50,688 nucleotides of DNA from a bacterium (GTDB taxonomy: Bacteria > Bdellovibrionota > UBA2428), in assembly GCA_009991595.1 (NCBI GenBank), contig JAACVK010000043.1:1-50688 (forward strand), given 5' to 3'. A program made the translations under genes and the position numbers. Shown here one piece after another: positions 17,639 to 26,631 of this stretch. Positions within the stretch are counted from its first letter, which is position 1. Every line of letters begins with the position of its first letter. The notes beneath the pieces were generated by a model that ran no database searches, was not told the DNA's origin, and saw only the letters and a program-made list of their open reading frames with translations.

Positions 17639-17644
17639 TATAAT
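17639..17644 (+). promoter_or_regulatory. Consensus -10 element (TATAAT) 6 nt before a start codon
   Basis: A perfect TATAAT ends 6 nt before the ATG at 17651, and no ribosome site lies between. Transcription would begin at the A of the start codon, giving a leaderless mRNA. No convincing -35 hexamer was found at 16-18 bp. Confidence 0.5.
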
Positions 17645-17650
17645 CAAATT

Positions 17651-18613
17651 ATGTCCAAATACTTAAGGCAACTAATAATTTTTGCCACATTCCTAACGTT
17701 GATTGCATGTAAAGTTAAAAATCCACTTGGAAAAGAAGCAGACCCCACAGATCCGAAGTTCAAAGACGATGGAACCCTCACTGCTAATGTAATTTCAATT
17801 CATAACTTCATGCAAAGACCCTACGACTACCGGGATTCAAACGGCAGTTATGTGCTCCGAGATGGTCTTTCCACATATTTTGCACAAACTGTTGTTGCAA
17901 CCGAAGGATCTGATTACCAAGATGAAGCCGAACCAACCTACGGATGCAGAAAACGAAACAGCGGAGAGTCAACAATCGTAATGACACGCTCGCTCGATGT
18001 AGGTGACATTACAATTCACAGCAACACGGGCGAATCACACATTTTTCAAAGTCGGGAGATTCTCAGCGTTCCGTTTAGATTCTTTGAGAACCTCTATCTG
18101 CCTAGCGGGCAGCATTCTATCGAAAGTAGCGGCCTCCAAGGCGACATCCTAAGGTTTTCTTCTGACTTCCTGGTCAGCCAGATGGACCCAGACATTCATA
18201 TTCAGATCGATGATCCAAACCTAGCACCCCAGCCAATCGACTTTCCAACCTACGGAACGCCTGGAACCGTCGAAATTGATCGAGACAAAGATGCTCTTAT
18301 TCACCTCAATATCCCCAATAATGTTAGTTATGTTCGTGTCATCTTAGGCGATGCCAACGTGGAACAGCAGGAATGCTATTTTAAACCCACAAACCTTTTG
18401 AGAATTCCTTCAGCCACTTTGAGCAAAGTCGGCTCCCTCTCAACAACTTCAGAGGCCGGCGTGATTCACATAGACTTTGTCACTTGGCAAATTCAAGAAA
18501 GCTCCGGAAAATATATAAAACAGCTCTACATTGAAAACACTATTCGTCACACCCAAGGGTTCGAAGACTACGGCAACTTTCAGCTACAATCAGGATTTCT
18601 TAAGTTTCTCTAG
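17651..18613 (+). CDS. Lipoprotein of unknown function
   Basis: 320 aa. MSKYLRQLIIFATFLTLIAC is a lipoprotein signal with lipobox LIAC, so the mature protein is lipid-anchored at Cys20. The rest is beta-rich with two further cysteines (in TYGCRKRN and QQECYFKP). No family was recognised. The consensus -10 just before the ATG implies its own leaderless transcript. Its 3' end overlaps the end of hisS on the other strand by 24 bp. Confidence 0.8.
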   Translation: MSKYLRQLIIFATFLTLIACKVKNPLGKEADPTDPKFKDDGTLTANVISIHNFMQRPYDYRDSNGSYVLRDGLSTYFAQTVVATEGSDYQDEAEPTYGCRKRNSGESTIVMTRSLDVGDITIHSNTGESHIFQSREILSVPFRFFENLYLPSGQHSIESSGLQGDILRFSSDFLVSQMDPDIHIQIDDPNLAPQPIDFPTYGTPGTVEIDRDKDALIHLNIPNNVSYVRVILGDANVEQQECYFKPTNLLRIPSATLSKVGSLSTTSEAGVIHIDFVTWQIQESSGKYIKQLYIENTIRHTQGFEDYGNFQLQSGFLKFL

Positions 18614-19906
18614 AGCACTTTTAAAGCTGCTTTGGGCTAAGAAACCTTCAATGGGTAGCTCTATTTGCTCCCCACTACTCAAGTTCTTCCAAACAAAACA
18701 GTTGCGCGAGAACTCGTCCTCAGAAAGCAAAATAACTGAGGTCGAATCGAGGCGATTCGCTGATTTAAACGCCGATTTAATTTTTTGAGCCTCTTGAGAC
18801 ACAACTACCGATAGAAAATGCTTTTCCCTAAGTTGAATCGATATTTTTTGAGCAGAACTTTGAAAATCATCAGACTGATAAGCAACATAGACGTCAAGAT
18901 CTTGACCCAAATCAGGCATCAATCCATGGGTTTCAAGAAATTGGGATAAAACAACATCCCCCATCCCAAAACCAACTCCACTTAATTGCTTCTTCTCGTG
19001 GAAGAGTCCTACTAAATTATCGTAACGCCCTCCCCCAAACATCGCCCGAGGATTATCCGGAGACTTATCAAAGGCTTCAAAAACCATTCCAGTGTAATAA
19101 TCCAAACCTCTCATAATAGTAGGGTCAAACACCGCAAGATTAGCTCCATACTGAGAATTGATCTGTTGAATAACCGAGGACAATGCCTCAATTTCAGGGC
19201 ACGCAAACACCTTTAGAGCTTCTTCGAGCCCCATTCGACTATAAAGCTCGACCTTCTCCACAACAGTGTCCGTTAACTTCAGATCAGCCAACTTTCCTAA
19301 ATACTCTACTTCGGACATCTTAGCTTTGGCATCGATCAACTTTTCCAAGACCAACGCTTGCTTTGCGTCCAAGCTCAGTTGCTTCTCAAAAACAAAATTT
19401 ACAAAAGCCCTGCTATTCACCCTCAATTCAACAAACGGTAGAGCCTTTAGACTCTTTAAGAGCTCGGCGGCCACACTCAATATCTCAATCTCAGACTGAG
19501 GGTTAACTCCCCCCAACAAATCTACATTCAACTGCCAATGTTCCCGCAAGCGACCACGTTGGGGGCGCTCATATCTCCACAAATTTGGAAAACTAAACCA
19601 ACGTATTGGTTTTGGAAGCTCGTCTATCTTAGCTGAGACCATTCGAGCTAAAGTCGGAGTCATTTCAGGGCGAATTGCTACTTTACGCCCGCCGCGATCT
19701 TCGAAATGATAAAGCTGCGTTTCAACAATTTCTTGCCCAGTTTTAGCGGCATAGAGATCAAAACTCTCTAGCATCGGCCCATCGTATTCCAGGTAACCGT
19801 AAAGATTTAAAATATTAGAGAATTTTTCAGCCAAAAAGCGTAAAAACTTCTTATCTCGAGGATAGAAATCTCGAGTCCCCTTATATGGCTTCATCGACAA
19901 AGGCAT
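18590..19906 (-). CDS. hisS: Histidyl-tRNA synthetase
   Basis: 438 aa from the ATG at 19906; the ATG at 19894 (MKPYKGTRDFYP) is an equally good start. It charges tRNA-His with histidine. Class II marks are present: KGTRDFYP, motif 2 as WRYERPQRGRLREHWQLNVD, the histidine-binding GLDYYTGMVFEAF and GGGRYDNLVGLF as part of motif 3. A C-terminal anticodon-binding domain (DVYVAYQSDDFQSSAQK onward) follows. It is divergent from aspS across about 150 bp, so two tRNA synthetases share one control region. Confidence 0.95.
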   Translation of the reverse strand: MPLSMKPYKGTRDFYPRDKKFLRFLAEKFSNILNLYGYLEYDGPMLESFDLYAAKTGQEIVETQLYHFEDRGGRKVAIRPEMTPTLARMVSAKIDELPKPIRWFSFPNLWRYERPQRGRLREHWQLNVDLLGGVNPQSEIEILSVAAELLKSLKALPFVELRVNSRAFVNFVFEKQLSLDAKQALVLEKLIDAKAKMSEVEYLGKLADLKLTDTVVEKVELYSRMGLEEALKVFACPEIEALSSVIQQINSQYGANLAVFDPTIMRGLDYYTGMVFEAFDKSPDNPRAMFGGGRYDNLVGLFHEKKQLSGVGFGMGDVVLSQFLETHGLMPDLGQDLDVYVAYQSDDFQSSAQKISIQLREKHFLSVVVSQEAQKIKSAFKSANRLDSTSVILLSEDEFSRNCFVWKNLSSGEQIELPIEGFLAQSSFKSALEKLKKS

Positions 19907-20055
19907 TGGGCCTAAAAATAGTGACTCCCCAGACAAAGAGCAAGGCCTTAAATCATATCCTTAAAGAAATTAAAGAATTTCCTCGTTAAAGCGGATGGAA
20001 ATCGAGCGATTTTGAAGACTTTAAGATGAGATCTTAGTATAGAATAGTGTCTCTC

Positions 20056-21849
20056 ATGTCGAAAAACACGTATAGAAGTCACCATTGTTCAGAAATCAAC
20101 GAAAAGCTCGAAGGAGCTGAGGTCAAGATTTGCGGATGGGTTCATAAAGTTCGCGATCATGGTGGAGTCTTCTTTTTCGACCTGCGAGACCGATCTGGAC
20201 TTTGTCAGATTGTCTTTCCCGAAAGTTCAAAAGACCACGAGAAGTTAAGAGCGGAATTTGTAGTTTCGGTCACAGGCATCGCTAAACGGCGCCCAGATGG
20301 TATGGGAAACTCTCAAATGGCTAGCGGCCAAATGGAAGTAGAAGTTAAATCTATTGAAGTAATATCCGAAGCTGAAACTCCCCCATTCCCCATCAACACC
20401 CAAGAAGACACGGCCTCTGAGAACACTCGTCTAAAATATCGCTATCTAGACCTTCGAAAGCCTCATTTGCAAAAAATCTTTAAGCTTCGGCACGAAGCTC
20501 TTCAGGCTAGTCGTGCTTATTTCACTCAAAAAGATTTTTACGAAATTGAAACACCCATTCTATACAAATCTACGCCTGAAGGGGCTCGTGATTACTTGGT
20601 GCCATCTCGAGTTTACCCGGGATCCTTTTTTGCCCTTCCTCAATCACCACAAACTCTCAAACAACTATTAATGGTCTCTGGTTTTGAACGATATTTTCAA
20701 ATTGCTCGTTGCTTTAGAGATGAAGACAACCGAGCTGATAGACAACCAGAATTCACCCAACTCGACCTCGAAATGAGCTTCATCGACCAAGAAGACATTC
20801 TAAACACTATGGAAGGATTCGTTAAACACCTTTGGAAGCAAGTTTTAAACGTTGACCTTAAAGATCGCTTCCCAAGAATTGCTTACGCCGAAGCAATGAG
20901 CAGCTATGGATCAGACAAGCCAGACCTACGCTTTGGCTTAAAAATTAGCAATATTTCATCTGTTTTTGAAAAAACAGAATTTAAGGTCTTCTCTACAGTG
21001 CTTTCCCTCGGGGGAGCCGTCACAGCAATCTCTATAAATGAACACGAAGTAAAAGAACTTCCCGAATGGTCCAGAAAAGATCTCGATGGCTTCAATACTG
21101 CCGTTTCACCATTTGGCCTTAGAGGAGTCGCTTGGGTTCGAGTTAAAGATGGAGAACTTAGCTCACCCATAGCCAAATTTCTGAGTGATGAAGAAAAGTC
21201 ACAACTGAAAACGTCTCTGAAAATTGAAAAAAATGGATACGCTCTCATCGGGGCAGCCGAATGCCCGACCGTATTCGAAGCCATGGGCGCGCTAAGACTT
21301 GAAATCGCCAGAAAACTCGAGCTGATTCAGCCGAATTCCACTGACAACTGGAAGTTTTGTTGGGTGGTAGATTTTCCACTATACGAATTCAACAGCGAAG
21401 ACCAACGCCTCTACGCAGCCCACCATCCATTCACACAACCTCACAAGGACGATATGGACCTCTTTTTCTCTTCAGAAACCTCTGACTTAAGGAAAGTGCG
21501 AGCTAATGCCTATGATTTGGCATTAAACGGCTTTGAGCTCGGAGGAGGAAGCTTGCGTATCTTCGACCCCAAAGTTCAAGGTAAAATGTTCGCCAATTTA
21601 GGGCTTTCACCTGATGAGGTTACAGAAAAGTTTGGATTTTTTGTTGAAGCTTTGCAGTATGGCACCCCTCCGCACGGAGGAATCGCCTTCGGAATTGACC
21701 GGGTCATAATGCTTATGGCGGGAACTAAGTCCATTCGAGACGTCATTGCTTTTCCAAAGACAGCCTCTTCTTTGTGCTTGATGAGCAACACTCCGTCCCG
21801 AGTGTCCGCCGATCAGCTGGCTGAGTTACGAATTAGCCCGACAAAATAA
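20056..21849 (+). CDS. aspS: Aspartyl-tRNA synthetase
   Basis: 597 aa from ATG 20056; a GTG at 20047 adds only three codons. It charges tRNA-Asp and perhaps also tRNA-Asn. The N-terminal OB-fold anticodon domain (VKICGWVHKVRDHGGVFFFDLRDRSG) leads into class II motifs: ETPILYKSTPEGARDYLVPSR, motif 2 FRDEDNRADRQPEFTQLD, a bacterial GAD insert and motif 3 GIAFGIDRVIMLMAG. The length is normal for the bacterial type. TAGAAT at 20040-20045 lies 10 nt before the ATG and no clear ribosome site is seen. Confidence 0.96.
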   Translation: MSKNTYRSHHCSEINEKLEGAEVKICGWVHKVRDHGGVFFFDLRDRSGLCQIVFPESSKDHEKLRAEFVVSVTGIAKRRPDGMGNSQMASGQMEVEVKSIEVISEAETPPFPINTQEDTASENTRLKYRYLDLRKPHLQKIFKLRHEALQASRAYFTQKDFYEIETPILYKSTPEGARDYLVPSRVYPGSFFALPQSPQTLKQLLMVSGFERYFQIARCFRDEDNRADRQPEFTQLDLEMSFIDQEDILNTMEGFVKHLWKQVLNVDLKDRFPRIAYAEAMSSYGSDKPDLRFGLKISNISSVFEKTEFKVFSTVLSLGGAVTAISINEHEVKELPEWSRKDLDGFNTAVSPFGLRGVAWVRVKDGELSSPIAKFLSDEEKSQLKTSLKIEKNGYALIGAAECPTVFEAMGALRLEIARKLELIQPNSTDNWKFCWVVDFPLYEFNSEDQRLYAAHHPFTQPHKDDMDLFFSSETSDLRKVRANAYDLALNGFELGGGSLRIFDPKVQGKMFANLGLSPDEVTEKFGFFVEALQYGTPPHGGIAFGIDRVIMLMAGTKSIRDVIAFPKTASSLCLMSNTPSRVSADQLAELRISPTK

Positions 21850-21862
21850 GACAAGCTTCTCG

Positions 21863-23209
21863 TTATTTTTTAGGTAACACTAAAAATACGACTCGAACAT
21901 AGCCCTTGGTTGAGGCTCTTGTTGAGCGAGCTCGATTTGAAGTGAAGTTTTCTAAACTGATACGAGACACTTTTTCATTCAAGCTATCAAACTTTTCGGA
22001 GGGAACTTCAAAGTGGAAATAACTACCCCCTTTATATTCAGCACCTAGCTCTAGCTCCCCCGCTTGAATGGCCTGCAAGTCCTTCAAAAGTGTTTTCAAG
22101 TATTGGGTGTCAGCCGACAAATCGGCACTATAAGCCCCCCATCGATAGAAGGCTAAACGTGAGCTCGTGATCTTCTTAGAACTCTGAAGCTTAGGCTCAG
22201 CAACAACATCTTCAACGGAAGAATTTGTTGCTGTTTCTTCTACTTCTGCAAGCTCAGCGCCTCTAGCTAATAAATATCTATGGATTGCAAAAACCTCGTT
22301 TTTCGCTAGATAAGCCTCATCGTGTTCAATCCATGGTGGATAAAGGGTTCGACTTTGCAAGTCTATATCAATCCACTCATCAATCGAATCCACGACAACC
22401 GGCTTTTGAGCTTGAAAGAACTCGATCGGAAATCTTGGCAAAGTAAAGTTAAGCTTTCCTATATAAGGAATACTGGAAACACCCCCAACGACCGTCAACA
22501 CAATCAAAACAACAACAGGTAGTTTTAAAAGCAACTTTGAGGAAAAAAGATGCCTTTCAACAGGACTCAAAATTGCAACCTTTTCTTCTTGGAACGAGCG
22601 CAACCAAATGGCTATCTTCTCTGGAAAGGGAGTTTTTTCCTTTTCGACCATTTCAACAAGAAGAGTCGATCCCACATCAAAAAGCTGGCTACAGCGTGGG
22701 CACTTCTGTGTATGCTTCTTAGTCAATATAGCTTTGTTCTTTAAACCAGGGAGCGAGCGCTCCAACAAAAGCTCCGTTAAATAAAGATCGACTCGAGCAC
22801 AGTCTGCTCCCAACGGCTCAGGCAAGTCGTTATTCATAAGAGCATAGCGCTTAAAAGTTTGAGTAATAAAGAAAGAAACTCTAGAAGAGGTAAGACCAGT
22901 AAAAAAGGAAACCTTTTCTATGGGCCAAGCCAACTCACAAGCTAGAACAACACAAATTTGCTCAAGATCTTCTCGGCCTGTTAGATGAAATTTTTTGCTC
23001 CACAGACGAAAAAACTCTCTCTCGGCATGGGCAGACGAGGATAAAGATTTAGAAATTAGCCTTCGAGTGACTCGGCTAGAAAGCTCAGAGAAATCTTGTT
23101 CATTTGAAGAAAACTTTAAAAACAGAGACCATAAATCCAACAAAGATACACTAAACCATCGCTCAAGTTCAGCTTCTGGACGATCTGTCTTCTGCTCCTG
23201 ATGATTCAT
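21863..23209 (-). CDS. Membrane protein with sigma-like HTH and anti-sigma-like zinc motif
   Basis: 448 aa. Residues of about 75-125 (LEQICVVLACELAWPIEKVSFFTGLTS to TFKRYAL) resemble the sigma-70 region 4 helix-turn-helix. A HTQKCPRC segment near residue 165 fits the HxxxCxxC anti-sigma zinc motif. A single membrane helix follows (LPVVVLIVLTVVGGVSSIPYIG, about 232-253). The C-terminal part (YFHFEVPSEKFDSLNEKVS and a VRVVFLVL end) resembles a DUF4349-like extracytoplasmic domain. The protein thus looks like a sigma-like segment, an anti-sigma-like segment and a sensor in one chain. This is inference from motifs. It is the last gene after the PurL/PurQ-like pair, 13 bp downstream. Confidence 0.7.
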   Translation of the reverse strand: MNHQEQKTDRPEAELERWFSVSLLDLWSLFLKFSSNEQDFSELSSRVTRRLISKSLSSSAHAEREFFRLWSKKFHLTGREDLEQICVVLACELAWPIEKVSFFTGLTSSRVSFFITQTFKRYALMNNDLPEPLGADCARVDLYLTELLLERSLPGLKNKAILTKKHTQKCPRCSQLFDVGSTLLVEMVEKEKTPFPEKIAIWLRSFQEEKVAILSPVERHLFSSKLLLKLPVVVLIVLTVVGGVSSIPYIGKLNFTLPRFPIEFFQAQKPVVVDSIDEWIDIDLQSRTLYPPWIEHDEAYLAKNEVFAIHRYLLARGAELAEVEETATNSSVEDVVAEPKLQSSKKITSSRLAFYRWGAYSADLSADTQYLKTLLKDLQAIQAGELELGAEYKGGSYFHFEVPSEKFDSLNEKVSRISLENFTSNRARSTRASTKGYVRVVFLVLPKK

Positions 23210-23222
23210 ACATTAATCCTAA

Positions 23223-23885
23223 CTATAAATACTCTTCCAGGGCTTGAATTCCAGTAAGAGATTTCATTTCTCGATAACCATAATCGTCTAGCTGAGATAA
23301 GCGTTTAAGCCCAAAGACATCCACTAAGCTCAAATAGCAATTTTCAAGACGCCAACCAACAACCTCTTCGTGAATCTTAACCCACGTCTCCCAATCGGAA
23401 AAAATACTTTCCTGAGGCAAGGATACACTAATTCCTGAAAAGGCTCCATAAACCCTAGCCTCTCGACCATCTTTTAGAAACATTGACACCTCGGTAAACG
23501 GGGCCAGACGAGAATAGTGATCATGCCATTTCCAAGACCTAAATTCACTTTCTGCCAACACTTCTAACAGTGGCAAAGCCCCTCTACCCAAAGCAAAAAG
23601 AGTGGGTCTATCCTGGGCTTTCATTGAAACATATACCTTCAAAACCTCAGACATTTTCAAGTAAGCAATACGAGATAGAAGTAAATCCTCAGAAGTAAGA
23701 TGTAGAGGCGCTCTTAGAAACATAAAATCCTCAGGCGATAAACTTAGGAAAGCCTGCATAATCTCCTGAGAGCTATCGAATAAAATCGACCTTTCAATGA
23801 TCTCTAGATCTTTATCCGGATGCTCTTCTGCAATTCCTTTGTTTGAACTGAAACCAGGGCCGGAAAAACTCAAAACGCGTCTCAT
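23223..23885 (-). CDS. Degenerate PurQ-like glutamine amidotransferase homologue
   Basis: 220 aa. The order of segments recalls class I glutamine amidotransferases of the PurQ type: an N-terminal strand RRVLSFSGPGFSSNKG, a helix-rich middle, then LFALGRGALPLLEVL at about 96-110 where PurQ has its GxCxG nucleophile elbow, and SRLAPFTEVSMFL matching the next strand. The catalytic Cys is absent; the only Cys is near residue 180. Glutaminase activity is therefore unlikely. The ATG overlaps the upstream gene's stop by 4 bp (ATGA), so both are translated together, as with a split large PurL. Homology is a judgement from pattern alone. Confidence 0.6.
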   Translation of the reverse strand: MRRVLSFSGPGFSSNKGIAEEHPDKDLEIIERSILFDSSQEIMQAFLSLSPEDFMFLRAPLHLTSEDLLLSRIAYLKMSEVLKVYVSMKAQDRPTLFALGRGALPLLEVLAESEFRSWKWHDHYSRLAPFTEVSMFLKDGREARVYGAFSGISVSLPQESIFSDWETWVKIHEEVVGWRLENCYLSLVDVFGLKRLSQLDDYGYREMKSLTGIQALEEYL

Positions 23886-26290
23886 TCGCCCCCCCTGCCT
23901 TTCTGAATCTCATCGAGAGACAGGCCTAAAACCCTATCACCGGAAACCGTTCCTACTGGTAGAACTTTTTCGCTCTCAAACTCTCGCTCCAGCTTCTCTA
24001 CCTCATGCTCTCCGACACCGACAAGAATTCGCCCAGGAGCACCACTGAACAATTCAATCGTATTGATCATTGGCTTCAATAAGATCCCTCGCTCACCCCA
24101 CAACGCCATCTCAAACAAAGACTCAGCGATTCCACCAGGTCCTACCGGATACAGGCAATTCACTCGATTGTTTCGTATCATTTCAGCTATTCTCGTATAG
24201 AGACTGTTTTGAACTTCAAAATCAAGCTCCGTTAGGTAGTTTGAAAACACTCTGACGTGTGCAAGTATCCTACTGCCAGCATCAACAAAAGGAGGCCGTG
24301 GGCCCAAACTCACAACACTTTCTTGGTTCATTCGAAACCCATTAAAGACATTTGCCACATCTGCCATTGGCTCAAAGCTCTTCAATCGAACCCATGCAAA
24401 AATCTCTTGATTGTGATCGGTCGTAGGTAAAAAGCGTTCACCAAGATTGTCTATATTGAGCTGCAAACAAGCATAATTAACGCCTTCAAGTAAAAGTTTA
24501 ATTTGAATCTGTTGTTCAGAACTAAGCAGCTTAAAGCTAGACTTAGGACAACTAATAAATGTTTCAGCGCTTAAGCTCTTCAATGATGATCCCTGACACA
24601 GGTGAGACCGGACAGCTTGATCTACGGCAACGTGACCAGACCTAAGTGGATCAATATCGATAGTCCTTCGAACAGACCCCCACGAAACAATCTCTGATTT
24701 CTCGGAGGACATCAATTTAACCGTATTTAAATACGAAGTCTCGGGTCGTCGCATTTGAACATGGAGATGACTTGAAGAGCTACGTGAGGCCCATTGCTTG
24801 GAAGCAAGAGCTCTTTTCATCATTGGGATATTCGTTATCTTCAACATATATTGATCTGGGTAGATCAATGCGCGATCATAGCCAAATGTGGTGGACTTCG
24901 TATTAGGCACTTTAAAGCTGCCTTCAATTTTCTGCTCGAAGCAATTCTTTATCTTGGAATTTAAGTCAGAAACCTCAATCGTGAATTTTGTGTTGCCATC
25001 TATATCCAATGCATCAACTTTAGAGGATGTATTCGGCAGCCCAAGAGACCTAAATCGCAAAGGATGAGGGCAGGGAATTTGAGAAATTTCTTGAGCCTCG
25101 TCGAATCCACATCGCATTAGTAGAGCTCTAGCGTTTGCTGAACGTCGCAAATTAGCCAAATATAATGAATTAAAACTTTCAAAATCTAAAGTAAACCCTT
25201 CACATTCTTTAAGCATGAGTAGTGTTGCCAAAACCCAATCATCACTCGAATCTAACAACATTGTTTTCTCAACTAAAGAAGGACAAACGCGAAACAAGTC
25301 TTCCACACCCCTTTGGGAAAGGCTATTCTGAGCACTCCAAGGGCCCATAAAATAAAGTCCAGAATCCTGGGAGGAAGAAATAGGCTCTTTTAACAACTGA
25401 GGAATAGCAGGCAGAAAGGTTACATTAGAACAAAGAGAATACCCCATTCTCACTCCGAGAATGGAAGGGGCCCTAGAGTAGACACTAACGGCTGAATCAA
25501 TTTCTCTAAAAAGGGTTTTCCAAGGGTATTTCTTTGGCTGCCTTCTCTTTGGCAACGAAACTAAAATGTCAAAAGAGATATCCTCCCTCGCTTGTTCAAG
25601 AGTAGATCTGGCTAAACCATCAATTGGAGATTTAATATTCCTCTCCATAGAGGGCGTGTTCTCTCGAGCAAAAGAAATTTTTGCGCCTTGTCTAGAAACA
25701 GAAAGATTTCCCGAGATTAAAACTTCATCAATTTTTTCCTGAGTGAATGGATCTTGCTCACTCAACGTCAGCAACCATCGAACAGGATCAAAATTACTTG
25801 AAACTTTGAGCTCATGAAGCTTGGGATCAAAAAGTGGAGACTTGCTCTCAATTGATGCGAGCTTAGTAAATATAGCCTCAATTTTTTTCAATTCTGCATT
25901 CGAAACATCTCCATCTATTTTAAAGCGGGAAAAGATCACACATTTATCAGGAAGTGAGTAACCTTCAGCATCTAACCAATAGTGCACCAACGTCTCTAAG
26001 CTGGAGGAGTAATCCCCCATATGTCTTCGTTCAATGTAAACCTTCGAAGCAAGCTTAGGCTCAGAAAGATTGATCACTTTCCCCAAGGAAAAAACTTTCT
26101 CCCAGATCCCTATTGGAGGAGGCGTCACGGCGGGAGACCAGGACAAAACAACCGCGTCAACCCTTTGACACTTCAAGCGTCCGAAAAGATCTGCCCCTAA
26201 TACTGTCAACAGCAGGTCCGAGTCCAACAACTCGTCCATCTGATCTCCAGAATCGCTATAAGAAATTTCAAACTGCTGGACTTTTTGCAT
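23882..26290 (-). CDS. Divergent PurL-like (FGAM synthase) pseudoenzyme candidate
   Basis: 802 aa. The C-terminal half follows the FGAM synthase plan: LASKQWASR, then IDIDPLRSGHVAVDQAVRSHL (compare the YGDLDP..AxxAIDEAVRN region), a GVNYACLQLNI segment, LTELDFEVQNSLYTRIAEMI, PVGPGGIAESLFEMALWG (about 715-732) and ELFSGAPGRILVGV. In true PurL the DVSDGG metal/ATP motif stands where PVGPGG is here, and the HNHP-type N-terminal motif was not found. The frame is intact over 2.4 kb, so the gene is under selection, but purine synthesis activity is doubtful. Translation is coupled to the PurQ-like gene. A -10-like TATATT lies 8 nt before the ATG. Confidence 0.65.
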   Translation of the reverse strand: MQKVQQFEISYSDSGDQMDELLDSDLLLTVLGADLFGRLKCQRVDAVVLSWSPAVTPPPIGIWEKVFSLGKVINLSEPKLASKVYIERRHMGDYSSSLETLVHYWLDAEGYSLPDKCVIFSRFKIDGDVSNAELKKIEAIFTKLASIESKSPLFDPKLHELKVSSNFDPVRWLLTLSEQDPFTQEKIDEVLISGNLSVSRQGAKISFARENTPSMERNIKSPIDGLARSTLEQAREDISFDILVSLPKRRQPKKYPWKTLFREIDSAVSVYSRAPSILGVRMGYSLCSNVTFLPAIPQLLKEPISSSQDSGLYFMGPWSAQNSLSQRGVEDLFRVCPSLVEKTMLLDSSDDWVLATLLMLKECEGFTLDFESFNSLYLANLRRSANARALLMRCGFDEAQEISQIPCPHPLRFRSLGLPNTSSKVDALDIDGNTKFTIEVSDLNSKIKNCFEQKIEGSFKVPNTKSTTFGYDRALIYPDQYMLKITNIPMMKRALASKQWASRSSSSHLHVQMRRPETSYLNTVKLMSSEKSEIVSWGSVRRTIDIDPLRSGHVAVDQAVRSHLCQGSSLKSLSAETFISCPKSSFKLLSSEQQIQIKLLLEGVNYACLQLNIDNLGERFLPTTDHNQEIFAWVRLKSFEPMADVANVFNGFRMNQESVVSLGPRPPFVDAGSRILAHVRVFSNYLTELDFEVQNSLYTRIAEMIRNNRVNCLYPVGPGGIAESLFEMALWGERGILLKPMINTIELFSGAPGRILVGVGEHEVEKLEREFESEKVLPVGTVSGDRVLGLSLDEIQKGRGGE

Positions 26291-26298
26291 CTTTATTA

Positions 26299-26306
26299 AA
26301 TATAGT
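26299..26306. promoter_or_regulatory. Overlapping divergent -10 elements in a 23-bp gap
   Basis: Only 23 bp (26291-26313) separate two divergent start codons. On the plus strand TATAGT (26301-26306) is 7 nt before ATG 26314. On the minus strand TATATT (26299-26304) is 8 nt before ATG 26290. The hexamers share 4 bp, and neither gene has a ribosome site. RNA polymerase could occupy only one at a time, so the two leaderless transcripts would compete. Confidence 0.45.
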
Positions 26307-26313
26307 TTACTAC

Positions 26314-26631
26314 ATGAAAACGCTTACCCATATCCTCGCCTTTCTGTCACTGCTGGCTATTGTTACATCTTGCAATTCCTACAAACCCAGGAAGAAAGTT
26401 AAGCACCTTGGCCATGAAACGCCTTGGGATAGAGAAAAGATTGAACAAAATAAAAAATACGAAAATGCAGATAAACCCACCGAAGCCGAAATGAAGCGAT
26501 GGAAAGAAGAAGAACTAGATTGCACTGTGGTTAGCCAAGAACAAATGAAAAGAGCTAGAGCTTCTGGTTGCCACCCCATGGACCCTCGTCAAGGATATGG
26601 CGAAGGAATGTTCTGCTGCCCTGATCAGTAG
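26314..26631 (+). CDS. Small Cys-containing lipoprotein
   Basis: 105 aa from ATG 26314; upstream in-frame codons run antisense through the PurL-like gene and are rejected. MKTLTHILAFLSLLAIVTSC is a lipoprotein signal with lipobox VTSC. The mature part is very charged (KPRKKVKHLG, EAEMKRWKEEELD) and ends with a cysteine cluster (DCTV, GCHPMD, FCCPDQ) likely to make disulfides. No family was recognised. It is divergent from the PurL-like gene by 23 bp. Its stop overlaps the convergent HAD gene by 7 bp. Confidence 0.75.
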   Translation: MKTLTHILAFLSLLAIVTSCNSYKPRKKVKHLGHETPWDREKIEQNKKYENADKPTEAEMKRWKEEELDCTVVSQEQMKRARASGCHPMDPRQGYGEGMFCCPDQ

